A DNA stretch of 14,984 nucleotides, taken from NCBI GenBank assembly GCA_902475455.1, contig CABRZO010000040.1, positions 1-14,984 of the forward strand, read 5' to 3'. Each line of letters begins with the position of its first letter. Within the stretch, counting starts at the first letter, position 1. The translations under genes were made by a program, and so were the position numbers. The stretch comes from an uncultured Eubacteriales bacterium (GTDB taxonomy: Bacteria; Bacillota; Clostridia; Oscillospirales; Oscillospiraceae). Shown here piece by piece: positions 1 through 7,249 of this stretch. A model generated the notes under the pieces. It worked only from the letters and a program-made list of their open reading frames with translations, searched no databases and had not been told where the DNA came from.

Positions 1-290
1 TGGGCGGAGAGCATCTTTTCTCCCTCCTCCGTCAATGTGGTCCCGATCTCCTCCCCGTCTTCGCCTCGAATGGGTTCCCCGGGCATTTCCTGCCCGCCGG
101 TGTCAATGATCACCAGGGGGAGATGGGTGCACAACTCGCTGCCGTCGCAGTCACAGCCCGCATCTGGCTGCCGGGCCATCTCATGCTGATGGTATCTGTT
201 TTGCTCATTGCCTGTGTTCAGAACCGTGAGCAGACCGGCCACCACCACAATCAGCACTGCGACTGCTACGCCGGCCAAGCGGTATTTCAC
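1..290 (-). CDS. Probable CotH-family membrane-anchored protein, N-terminal part (3' end outside window)
   Basis: The first 96 codons are visible; the gene continues past the left edge. The start is GTG at 290, chosen because AAAGGAGG lies just upstream at suitable spacing. The N-terminus has a short basic segment (KYR), then one hydrophobic helix at about residues 6-24, so the protein is probably exported and membrane-anchored. A cysteine-rich patch follows (Cys46, Cys48, Cys54), then the segment THLPLVIIDTGGQEMPGEP at about 55-73, which resembles the start of the ordered domain in clostridial CotH-family proteins. CotH proteins are atypical kinases first known from spore coats; the catalytic part is not in the window, so activity cannot be judged. 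The gene starts 34 nt after the DUF4956 gene, downstream of VTC and DUF4956 genes, a grouping often seen with CotH. The family call rests on this N-terminus and the neighbours. It could instead be another secreted carbohydrate-binding or surface protein. Confidence 0.6.
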   Translation of the reverse strand, partial: MKYRLAGVAVAVLIVVVAGLLTVLNTGNEQNRYHQHEMARQPDAGCDCDGSELCTHLPLVIIDTGGQEMPGEPIRGEDGEEIGTTLTEEGEKMLSA

Positions 291-324
291 TGCCTCTCTC
301 CTCCTTTCTCCTGTCTATTTAGGA

Positions 325-1020
325 TCAGCTGCTGATCTCGTCGTTCTGCATTACAATATTGCAGTACTCAATATTGCCAATCTCATAGAGGGCGTCTGTA
401 ATGCTTTTGGACTGGCCTCCATTCTTCCTGGCCTTTGCGGTTTGCTCCATGGTGCGTTTGCCAATCTCATAAATGAATTCCACCGTGGTCTCTGTGGTAT
501 TTTTTACCCGGAGGTTGGCTTTTCGGGCGTAATACTGAAAGACCAGCGCCTCGATCCGTTCCTCATTGACCCGGGAGGATCGGATGATCAGCAGCAGACG
601 GTCATCATTTTTAATGCGCCCAAACACCAGCATGACCAAAAAGACAAAGGCACTGCCCACTGAAGCCACCAGGAAGTCACCGGCGCCGCAGCAGATGCCC
701 ACCATAATGGTCCAGAAAATGTACACCGTATCCCGGGAGTCCTTGATGGCAGTCCGGAAACGGACAATGGACAGGGCGCCCACCATGCCCAGGGAGAGGG
801 CGATGTTGTTGCCCAGCACCACCATCACCGAAGTGGTGATCTCGGTGAGGGCCAGCAGCGACACATTGAATTTCTTGCTGTAAATGCTGCCTTCATGGGA
901 GATGAAATAGGATAGGTAGATAAAAAAGCCGATCAGCGTGGCCATGGCCAGACGCAGCAAAATGCTCTGGGGGTCCAGCTGGCCGGTGTTTTCCATCAAT
1001 TCCAACAGCAGTTTCTTCAT
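325..1020 (-). CDS. DUF4956 domain membrane protein
   Basis: This is a 231-residue integral membrane protein. ATG at 1020 is preceded by AGAGGA. Hydrophobic segments lie at about residues 20-41, 58-78, 97-112 and 114-134, followed by a soluble C-terminal region of about 95 residues with a ferredoxin-like alpha/beta pattern. The hallmark segment GALSIVRFRTAIKD (81-94), followed by DTVYIFWTI, marks the DUF4956 family, whose biochemical role is not established. It lies 24 nt downstream of the VTC-domain gene and 34 nt upstream of the CotH-like gene, so the three are almost certainly co-transcribed. By context it may be the membrane partner or channel of the VTC-domain enzyme, much as yeast VTC polymerases are tied to a membrane domain. 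That role is inference; the family assignment is strong. Confidence 0.9.
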   Translation of the reverse strand: MKKLLLELMENTGQLDPQSILLRLAMATLIGFFIYLSYFISHEGSIYSKKFNVSLLALTEITTSVMVVLGNNIALSLGMVGALSIVRFRTAIKDSRDTVYIFWTIMVGICCGAGDFLVASVGSAFVFLVMLVFGRIKNDDRLLLIIRSSRVNEERIEALVFQYYARKANLRVKNTTETTVEFIYEIGKRTMEQTAKARKNGGQSKSITDALYEIGNIEYCNIVMQNDEISS

Positions 1021-1044
1021 GTCAATTCCTCTTTTATCTTTTTC

Positions 1045-1740
1045 TTAAAATCCAAATTTCATGGTGGCACTTCTGGCCAGACAGTACTTGCTGACCGACA
1101 GCTCCGACCGGTCGGCCATATGCACCAGATTTTTAATATAGCTGAGCAGAAAACCGTTGTATTTTACCTCCAGCACCCCTTGAAAGGGGTCCAGCACCGG
1201 ATACAAATTCAGACGCGGATCAAACAGATCAAAGTTGATCTCTGTAGCCCGGATCTGGTGATCCAGGGTAATGCGTATCTTATTCTCCTTGGCCACGAAG
1301 GCCTTGCGGCGGTATTCCACAATGGTTTTGGGGCGATAACACCGCCGATGAAGCAGACCGTAGCACTCCGTGGCGAAGGGCTCCTCATACCCCAGCAAGC
1401 AGTCGTACCGTCCCTGGGCCACTTGCTGGGCATCCGCCCGGGTCAGTCGCAGTGACCGTTTTTTCTGGTAGCTCCCCTGCTTTTGCTTCATTTCCAGCAT
1501 GGCAAAATCGTTGGCTGGATCATAGATACGCAGGCGGATTTTTCGCCGCAGCTCCAATCCGTCAATTTTGTCCTGGTAATCGGTGTCCTCCAGGGTGTCA
1601 AAATAGAGGGAACGGATGCTGTACCCCTGGGGGCCGTTATGGGCATCCTGGATCATCACCGCCTCTAACCGCCCGGAGAGCCGGTGGAGATCCACTGTAT
1701 TCATCAAATACTTCTTTTCCTGGCGAAGCACTTCGTTCAT
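1045..1740 (-). CDS. VTC-domain polyphosphate polymerase-like protein
   Basis: This 231-residue soluble protein has the VTC (vacuolar transporter chaperone) tunnel-fold domain over its whole length. ATG at 1740 follows GGGGGAGA. Conserved family blocks appear in order: EKKYLM (8-13), SLYFDT (44-49), RRKIRLRIY (65-73), LEMKQK (82-87) with KKR (93-95), VEYRRKAF (141-148), KIRITLD (154-160), and LEVKYNGFLLSYI (190-202). The Lys/Arg and Glu residues that line the polyphosphate tunnel and bind metal in yeast Vtc4 have plausible equivalents, so the site looks intact. Family knowledge suggests ATP-dependent polyphosphate synthesis, though bacterial members are mostly untested and another anionic polymer is possible. 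The gene is directly downstream of a c-di-GMP riboswitch and terminator, which should control it and the two genes after it. There is no SPX domain and no membrane segment; the DUF4956 protein may supply the latter. Confidence 0.88.
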   Translation of the reverse strand: MNEVLRQEKKYLMNTVDLHRLSGRLEAVMIQDAHNGPQGYSIRSLYFDTLEDTDYQDKIDGLELRRKIRLRIYDPANDFAMLEMKQKQGSYQKKRSLRLTRADAQQVAQGRYDCLLGYEEPFATECYGLLHRRCYRPKTIVEYRRKAFVAKENKIRITLDHQIRATEINFDLFDPRLNLYPVLDPFQGVLEVKYNGFLLSYIKNLVHMADRSELSVSKYCLARSATMKFGF

Positions 1741-1755
1741 GCTCTCTCCCCCATC

Positions 1756-1805
1756 AAAAAAGCTGCAAAGGCCATCGGCGGCAACGCCGAAAACACTTTG
1801 CAGCT
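1756..1805 (-). terminator. Intrinsic terminator forming the riboswitch expression platform
   Basis: On the minus strand AGCTGCAAAG (1805-1796) pairs perfectly with CTTTGCAGCT (1770-1761). Inside it is a second perfect stem, TCGGCG (1790-1785) with CGCCGA (1780-1775), closed by a TTGC loop. The outer stem is followed at once by six T residues (1761-1756). The left arm overlaps the 3' end of the riboswitch aptamer, so aptamer closure and terminator folding should compete. The T-run ends only a few bases before the VTC ribosome-binding site, so termination would remove the whole VTC-DUF4956-CotH segment. Confidence 0.88.
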
Positions 1806-1872
1806 TGACGATCCTAGCAAGGTATGCCGTAGACTCACAGCTTTGCGTCGCCGCCTTTCAGCGGTTTTGCCT
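1800..1872 (-). promoter_or_regulatory. Cyclic-di-GMP-I (GEMM-I) riboswitch aptamer
   Basis: The minus strand carries the GEMM-I pattern in order: AGGCAAAACC (1872-1863), a P2 helix CCGCT (1864-1860) and GGCGG (1855-1851) capped by a GAAA tetraloop (1859-1856), the invariant core GACGCAAAGC (1849-1840), then a P3 arm with TCTA (1833-1830) paired to TAGG (1816-1813), and a 3' strand ending AAGCTGC. The base preceding CAAAACC is G (1870), as in c-di-GMP-selective aptamers, where the cGAMP-selective variants carry A. Departures from the usual consensus are one extra A after GGC and a short, weak P1 helix. It starts about 40 nt past the HPt stop codon with no clear promoter in between, so it probably acts inside the operon. 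The overlap with the terminator suggests ligand binding turns downstream genes on. Recognition is by eye; exact ends are approximate. Confidence 0.82.
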
Positions 1873-1913
1873 ATGTAATTGCGCAGGCCCTGAGCAGATC
1901 GCCCCAGGCAGGC

Positions 1914-2270
1914 TTACGCCAGCCGGTTCAGCACCTCCACTGTCCGGCGATACTGGGCCTCCAGGGCCTCCATCCGACCGGCGGCGGTGTCAATATCTTC
2001 TCGCCTGAGATCCTCCACCACCTGGCTCGTCATTCGGAACAGCTCCTTCATGGCCAAGTTTCCCACCACTCCCTTCAGAGTGTGGGCCGCGGTATAGGCC
2101 GCTGCGGCGTCCCGCTGTTCCAGCCCCTGCCTGAGCAGTGCGAAATTTTCGTCCTGGGCAAAGCGCAACAGGAACTTCAACATCAGCCCTTCGTTGTCCA
2201 TAAAGCGCTCCAGAGCCTCATCCACATTGATGCCGACAGTCTCCAGCTGCTCCCTGATGTTCTGGTCCAT
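1914..2270 (-). CDS. Stand-alone HPt phosphotransfer protein
   Basis: This 118-residue protein is a single histidine phosphotransfer domain. It is predicted all-helical, with the signature AAHTLKGVVGNL; His63 is the phospho-accepting residue and Lys66-Gly67 the usual followers. It lacks kinase or receiver domains, so it should shuttle a phosphoryl group between the receiver of the hybrid kinase and the receiver of the HD-GYP protein, both encoded just upstream. ATG at 2270 has AAAGGAG about 9 nt before it. This start lies inside the end of the HD-GYP gene: the two reading frames overlap by 53 nt, which suggests translational coupling and matched amounts. The stop is TAA at 1914-1916, followed by the riboswitch. 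The family assignment is firm; the partners are inferred from position. Confidence 0.92.
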   Translation of the reverse strand: MDQNIREQLETVGINVDEALERFMDNEGLMLKFLLRFAQDENFALLRQGLEQRDAAAAYTAAHTLKGVVGNLAMKELFRMTSQVVEDLRREDIDTAAGRMEALEAQYRRTVEVLNRLA

Positions 2271-3351
2271 ATATTTGATCTCCTTTATCTTTCTGGTAAA
2301 AACCCCGGAGTACCGGTTCTACCTGCTGAAAACACTCCAACAGCCAGGGGTTGAACACGCCGCAGGCGCCCCCCAGGATCATCTCCACGGCCCGGTCCGC
2401 GGGCAGCGCATCCTTATAGCATCGTTTGCTGACCAGGGCGTCATACACATCCGCCAGGGAGACGATCTGGGTCCATATGGGGGTCTCATCCCCCACCAGG
2501 CCATCGGGATAGCCGCCTCCGTCCCAGCGCTCGTGATGGTGCAGTGCGATGTCATAGGCATACTGATATGCCAAATGCTGTCGCATCTGGGGAATTTGAG
2601 ACAGCAGCTCCGCCCCCTTCACAGTATGGGTCTTCATCAGCTCAAACTCCTCTGGGGAGAGACGGCCCTTCTTATTCAAAATAGCATCCGGTATAGAGAT
2701 TTTACCCACATCATGAGTGATAGCCGCCACACCAATCAGCTTGATCTGATCTTCAGAAAGCCCTTGGCCCAAAGGGGTATTCCGCAGCAGATAACAGGTG
2801 ATATCGTGAATCCGGCGGACATGGGCTCCGGATTCATCGCTTCGGAATTCAATGGCGGTGGACAGAGCCTCCACCATGCCCATCCCCATTTCCGCCAGCT
2901 GCTGGGCCTGGAGCAGCAGCTGGTCCCGCTGCCGCTCCACCTCGGCGCCAAGGATGCGCCGGGCTCGGAACAACTCCACCACGGAATTGACTCGCCGCCG
3001 GACGATATAGGGCACCACAGGTTTGAAAATGACGTCCATGACCCCCAGCTCGTAGGCCTCCCGAATGGTGGAACTGCCCACATCGGCAGTAATGAGGAAA
3101 ACAGGGACTTTTTCCGTATATCCCTGCCGGTTCAGCTGGCGCAGCACCTGGAGTCCATCCATCCGGGGCATAACCACATCCAGCAATACGGCACTCAGGG
3201 GACTGAAGCTATCCTGAATTGCCGACAGTCCCGCCAGTCCGTCCTCCGCCTCCACAATGTTGTACTCCGAAGAGAAGATATTGGACAATAAGACCCGGTT
3301 GATCTCCTCGTCATCCACAATCAGTATCGTTTCTTCTTTGGATGCGCTCAA
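2218..3351 (-). CDS. Response regulator with receiver and HD-GYP c-di-GMP phosphodiesterase domains
   Basis: This is a 377-residue RpfG-type regulator. The start is taken as TTG at 3351, because AGGAGG lies 9 nt upstream and the receiver begins at once (ETILIVDDEE); a longer frame opening at 3468 would overlap the kinase gene by 100 nt and has no such site. The receiver is residues 7-125, with acidic pair Asp13/Asp14, phospho-acceptor Asp58 (LLDVVMPRMDG), Thr88 and Lys110. A short coiled linker (about 128-158) leads to an HD-GYP domain (160-345) with His177, the HD pair His213-Asp214 (THDVGKISIPD), His242, HHH 271-273, the GYP motif at 280-282 and Asp301. All metal-binding positions look intact, so it should hydrolyse c-di-GMP when phosphorylated. 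The usual late FDP motif is FNP here. It starts 16 nt after the kinase stop and its end overlaps the HPt gene, so all three are likely one phosphorelay. Confidence 0.93.
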   Translation of the reverse strand: MSASKEETILIVDDEEINRVLLSNIFSSEYNIVEAEDGLAGLSAIQDSFSPLSAVLLDVVMPRMDGLQVLRQLNRQGYTEKVPVFLITADVGSSTIREAYELGVMDVIFKPVVPYIVRRRVNSVVELFRARRILGAEVERQRDQLLLQAQQLAEMGMGMVEALSTAIEFRSDESGAHVRRIHDITCYLLRNTPLGQGLSEDQIKLIGVAAITHDVGKISIPDAILNKKGRLSPEEFELMKTHTVKGAELLSQIPQMRQHLAYQYAYDIALHHHERWDGGGYPDGLVGDETPIWTQIVSLADVYDALVSKRCYKDALPADRAVEMILGGACGVFNPWLLECFQQVEPVLRGFYQKDKGDQIYGPEHQGAAGDCRHQCG

Positions 3352-3367
3352 GGCCCATCCCCTCCTG

Positions 3368-5932
3368 TCATTCCTTTGTCCGGGAAGTGCCCCGGTGGGC
3401 GTCCCATTCCCCGATGAGTTTTTGCATGGTCTGCCGCAGCACTTTGCTGTCAATGGGCTTGGACACATGGTCGTTCATACCCGCCTTGGTGGTCTGGTCT
3501 ATGTCCTCAGCAAAGGCATTGGCCGTCACCGCAATGATGGGTACGCCTCCGGCATCTGCCCGCTTCAGGTGGCGGATGGCCATGGCCGCCTGGCAGCCGT
3601 CCATCTGGGGCATCTGCATATCCATCAGAATAGCGTCGATGGAATAGACCTCTGTCCCCGAAAAGACCTGCACCGCTTCCGCTCCGTTCACTGCCGGCAG
3701 CACCTGGGCGCCAAACTGCTTCAAGATTTCGGTGACAATCTCCCGGTTCAACTCGTTATCCTCCGCCACCAGGATCCGGCGGCCGGACCAGTCGAATTCC
3801 TCCGAAAACGGTTGCTGGATGGGCCGCTTCTCCGCATCCACAGGGGGCTCCTGCACCGTTTTCAGCGGAATCGTCACCGTAAAGCGGCTTCCCACGCCCA
3901 GCTGGCTTTGAACGGAGATTTCACCGCTCATCTGTTGAACCAGACTCTTTACAATGGCCATGCCCAACCCGGTGCCCACCGTAGAGCGGGAGGAGAAGGT
4001 AGTCTCCCGGGAATAGGGTTCAAAGAGGTGTTCCAGGAAGCTTTCCGACATGCCGATTCCCGTATCCTCCACAACAATCTGGTATTTGCTGTGCTCCTGG
4101 AAATCAAACTGTCTGGCCTCCAGACGGATACGGTCCCCGGCTTCGCTGTATTTGATGGCATTGGACAACAGGTTGTTGACGATCTGGCTGATCTTCTTCT
4201 CGTCGCCCAACACATGGCTCTCCCGGAAATCAAGGCTGACCTCCAGGGTCTTTCCATCTTCCTGGGCCCGATCCCGGAAAATATCTGCGGTGTTTTCCAA
4301 CAGTGCCTTCAAATCGATCTCTTCATAATTCAGCCGGTGCTTGCCCGATTCCATTCTGGACAGCTCCAAAATATCATTGATCAGGCCCAACAGCTGATTG
4401 CCGGCGAACTGGATCTTCTTGATGTACTCCCAGACTTTACCGTGGTCATCCTCTGTATGGCTTTTTTCCGCCAGGTCACAGCAGCCGATGATGGCATTGA
4501 GGGGAGTACGCATATCATGGGACATTCTGCTGAAAAATTCCGACTTGGCCCGGGTACTCTTCTGGGCTTCCTCCAGCGCCTCCTGCAAAATGATGGTATG
4601 CTGCAGCTCCCGGCGTTTTTCCTCGTCCACATCCCGGAAGCAGAGGATCACTTCATCCGGGGTAATGCTGGGATCATAGAGGGTGCGGATGTTGACCCAG
4701 CGGTACTCATCATCAAAGCGCCGCTGGTAATCTCCGCCGTAATCCGCAATCCCCTGGGCGGCCCGCTGACGGATGCTATCCAGGGAGAAGCTGACCTCAA
4801 AGGCCCGGTAAGTACTGGGCTTCACCTTGGCCCGGATGCCTTGCAACAGCCGGGCATAATCCCCCCGCTTGCTCAGCTCCGATTTCAGATCGTCATAGGC
4901 TTTGAAAGCCTCATAGGTGCCGTCCCTGAAATTTACCCGGTAAATGGCGTAAAAGGAATCGCCCAGCATGTGGGCCGTGTCATCGGCCTTTTTCATGCGG
5001 CGGTTTCTCAGGATATCCTGAACCGTCATCAGCGTGACCACCAGAAACAGGGCCAGCGCCAGCACTGCCATCACATAAACTACAATGTTTCTTTCGCCCA
5101 TCAGGATAGAATTGACTGGCAAAGTCATGATGACGGTCCAGCCGTTGCTCATTTCTCGATAGTAGACGCCTCGGTTCACTCCGTCCATATCCTTAAAAAA
5201 TGAATCATATGCCGCCAGAGATCCATCCGCTATCCCGCTGAGAATGTAATTGGCATACTCCTGGAGCTGATCATCATCAATATCCCATTTTGCCATAGCA
5301 TAGAGCAGGTTCCCATTTTCGTCGCACAGATAGTAGGATCCGTCCTCCGGCAGGGAGTGGGTGGTGTTGTGAAGCGCCGGATTCTGGACGTAGACGTCCA
5401 AGGCAAACACGTCCCCGTCCCGTTCCAGCTCCTTGGAAATGGTGAAAATACGCTGACCGGTGATGGCGTCGGTGTATACCTCTCCACAGACCACCTCACC
5501 CTGGGCTTCCAGTGCCCTGCGATACCATTCGGTCTCGCTGTAACTGTAGCTCTCATCCCCCTCCCAGGGGTTGGCCGCAATGATATGACCGTCTACCACT
5601 GCGTAGGCGTCAATCATTCCCTCACCCATGACATTGATGAGTTTGGAAAAATAGCTCTCCAGCCAGTCCTGAATCTCTTCTCCGGTGCCGCCGTCACTGG
5701 TAATCTCATCCACATAGTTGCCGGCCAGAATAACCTCCTTCTCCAGGTTGCTGATGTTCATCTCCTCTTCTACCGAGTAGCTTTCCACCAGCGCCATGCC
5801 CAGATCCTGCGTATTCTGCAAAAGCTTGGTCCGCACCAAACCAATCATAAACAGCAACAGTACTGCCACAAACACCAGCAGCACAATGCTCAAAACAGCA
5901 CCGTACAACCGGGATGATCTGCCCGCTTTCAT
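3368..5932 (-). CDS. Membrane hybrid sensor histidine kinase with Cache-like sensor and receiver
   Basis: This 854-residue protein has, in order: a transmembrane helix (about 11-32); an extracellular Cache-like sensor (about 35-280, with the ETEWYRRA and GQRIFTISKEL segments typical of that fold); a second helix (283-304); a PAS-like domain (325-440) and coiled linker; HisKA with phospho-acceptor His472 (SRMSHDMRTPLNAIIG); HATPase with N-box NNLLSN (586-591), G1 DTGIGM (623-628) and G2 GTGLGM (653-658); and a receiver (719-838) with Asp771 and Lys825. It has no HPt domain of its own, and a separate HPt gene follows in the operon. ATG at 5932 was chosen because it gives a normal membrane-anchor N-terminus 31 nt after the GGDEF stop. 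The frame stays open upstream to 6322, but that part overlaps the GGDEF gene and reads as nonsense. The stop (TGA, 3368-3370) is just before the regulator's Shine-Dalgarno. The ligand is unknown. Confidence 0.93.
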   Translation of the reverse strand: MKAGRSSRLYGAVLSIVLLVFVAVLLLFMIGLVRTKLLQNTQDLGMALVESYSVEEEMNISNLEKEVILAGNYVDEITSDGGTGEEIQDWLESYFSKLINVMGEGMIDAYAVVDGHIIAANPWEGDESYSYSETEWYRRALEAQGEVVCGEVYTDAITGQRIFTISKELERDGDVFALDVYVQNPALHNTTHSLPEDGSYYLCDENGNLLYAMAKWDIDDDQLQEYANYILSGIADGSLAAYDSFFKDMDGVNRGVYYREMSNGWTVIMTLPVNSILMGERNIVVYVMAVLALALFLVVTLMTVQDILRNRRMKKADDTAHMLGDSFYAIYRVNFRDGTYEAFKAYDDLKSELSKRGDYARLLQGIRAKVKPSTYRAFEVSFSLDSIRQRAAQGIADYGGDYQRRFDDEYRWVNIRTLYDPSITPDEVILCFRDVDEEKRRELQHTIILQEALEEAQKSTRAKSEFFSRMSHDMRTPLNAIIGCCDLAEKSHTEDDHGKVWEYIKKIQFAGNQLLGLINDILELSRMESGKHRLNYEEIDLKALLENTADIFRDRAQEDGKTLEVSLDFRESHVLGDEKKISQIVNNLLSNAIKYSEAGDRIRLEARQFDFQEHSKYQIVVEDTGIGMSESFLEHLFEPYSRETTFSSRSTVGTGLGMAIVKSLVQQMSGEISVQSQLGVGSRFTVTIPLKTVQEPPVDAEKRPIQQPFSEEFDWSGRRILVAEDNELNREIVTEILKQFGAQVLPAVNGAEAVQVFSGTEVYSIDAILMDMQMPQMDGCQAAMAIRHLKRADAGGVPIIAVTANAFAEDIDQTTKAGMNDHVSKPIDSKVLRQTMQKLIGEWDAHRGTSRTKE

Positions 5933-5963
5933 TTCCAACACCCGCCTGACATCTCTCTTCTTT

Positions 5964-7151
5964 TTACTGGATAGACACTTCGCTTTCATCCTCTTCGAGC
6001 ATATAAAACGCCCGCTTTTCCGCATACATATTCCGGTCCATCTCCTGGAAAAATTCAAAAATGTCCACCTTGTTGAATTCCGCAATCCCCGCAGACAGGG
6101 AAACCGGCAAGGGAGCCTGTCCGGAGGCGTTATAGGCTTCCAGCTCCCGGGCAATATTCGCCCGGATCTTCTGGACATCATCGAAATCGGCGTCCTCCAA
6201 CAGGATAATAAATTCGTCCCCTCCGTAGCGAAAAACCACTGTTCCGTGTTCGGTTGCCTGGAGCAGCATGTTTCCCACTGCCCGCAGCACGCCGTCACCG
6301 GCGATATGTCCCAGGGTGTCATTAATCTGCTTGAAATTGTTGATGTCCAACATGATGCCCGTCATATGCTTTCCCCGCTGGACCTGTTTTGTGATGTGAT
6401 CCATATAGTGGAGTAAATAGTTGCGGTTATATAAGTTGGTCAGCGGGTCCAGAAAGGTTTCCTCATTCTGCAGGCTGATGTAGAGCAGAGTCAACCCCAG
6501 CGCCACCGACGGGAAAATCAGCGCCAGCCCATAACAGAGCAGCTGAATGACGCTGCCCATAAAAATCGGCAGCAAAAAGGCAACCACCGGCAAAAACAGG
6601 TATTTATTGGTCCGTTTGCGATAGAGAAATACCAGCACCGCGCCATATATCATATAACCGTATACCACTGCATAGGGAATCCAAAACAGCTGGGTCCGAT
6701 AATAGACGTTGGTATCTGTCACCCCAAAAAACACGTCTGCAAAAAGGTTGGCAAGAATCATAACACAGACCGCCACCGCGGGAAGGGCGGCAATGGGACA
6801 GATCCGCCGCAGCCGCTCATGGCTTTCAAACAGCTTGAAATCCACATAGCAAATCCAAAGGTAGCTCATAATAACGCTGGAGGAAAAAATAGCCACATTC
6901 AGAAAAATCGACAACGATCTCGCTCCTGAAAAGTCCTGCCCATCCACCAGAAACGCCACCGACTCCAAGGCACACAGCCCCAAACAAATGCGGCACATCC
7001 AAAAGAAGATTTTTCCATCATAGGAAACCATGCGCACCCGCTTACGCTTGGTGAGCATGATGGCAAGCATCAGGCACAATCCCAATCCATTTGCCACCAG
7101 GGCGGCTGGAATGTTAACTTCAGAAATGCTGTACTTCACGACATCAGGCAT
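5964..7151 (-). CDS. Seven-helix membrane diguanylate cyclase (GGDEF)
   Basis: This 395-residue protein should make c-di-GMP from two GTP. About seven hydrophobic helices (roughly 13-33, 47-69, 79-104, 116-142, 156-177, 184-208, 209-227) form a membrane sensor, followed by the GGDEF domain (about 233-385). The active site reads RYGGDEF, with GGDEF at 310-314. The substrate and metal region is LDINNFKQINDTLGHIAGD (268-286), and SLSAGIAEF follows at 351-359. The place where the inhibitory RxxD site would sit (301-304) reads EHGT, so product inhibition is probably absent. ATG at 7151 is preferred to the frame's opening at 7247, because GGGAAGGGGGA precedes it and the upstream residues look non-native. 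It is the first gene after the promoter near 7250-7278 and leads the kinase, HD-GYP and HPt genes. No EAL domain is attached. Confidence 0.92.
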   Translation of the reverse strand: MPDVVKYSISEVNIPAALVANGLGLCLMLAIMLTKRKRVRMVSYDGKIFFWMCRICLGLCALESVAFLVDGQDFSGARSLSIFLNVAIFSSSVIMSYLWICYVDFKLFESHERLRRICPIAALPAVAVCVMILANLFADVFFGVTDTNVYYRTQLFWIPYAVVYGYMIYGAVLVFLYRKRTNKYLFLPVVAFLLPIFMGSVIQLLCYGLALIFPSVALGLTLLYISLQNEETFLDPLTNLYNRNYLLHYMDHITKQVQRGKHMTGIMLDINNFKQINDTLGHIAGDGVLRAVGNMLLQATEHGTVVFRYGGDEFIILLEDADFDDVQKIRANIARELEAYNASGQAPLPVSLSAGIAEFNKVDIFEFFQEMDRNMYAEKRAFYMLEEDESEVSIQ

Positions 7152-7249
7152 ACGACTTCCCCCTTCCCATCCAAACGGCACAAACATTGTCGTTGTCTCT
7201 GCCACAGATGCCGCGTTAATGTCAATCCATATAAGAATGCTTCTCATTA

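Noticed and set aside
3352..3468. 39-residue N-terminal extension of the HD-GYP regulator
   Set aside because: It overlaps the receiver end of the kinase gene, shows no homology-like pattern, and the TTG at 3351 has an ideal AGGAGG site.
3257..5203. Long plus-strand open frame opposite the kinase (648 codons)
   Set aside because: It lies fully antisense to clear kinase/regulator domains, its translation has no recognisable family or normal composition, and no ribosome-binding site or promoter supports it.
5933..6322. N-terminal extension of the kinase frame
   Set aside because: This stretch is the GGDEF gene read in another frame. The chosen ATG at 5932 gives a standard membrane-anchor N-terminus.
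7221..7226. TTGACA on the minus strand between the mapped -10 and the GGDEF gene
   Set aside because: A perfect -35 hexamer, but at 16-18 nt there is no acceptable -10 (GCAGAG). The TTTACA/TAGAAT pair just upstream is far better.
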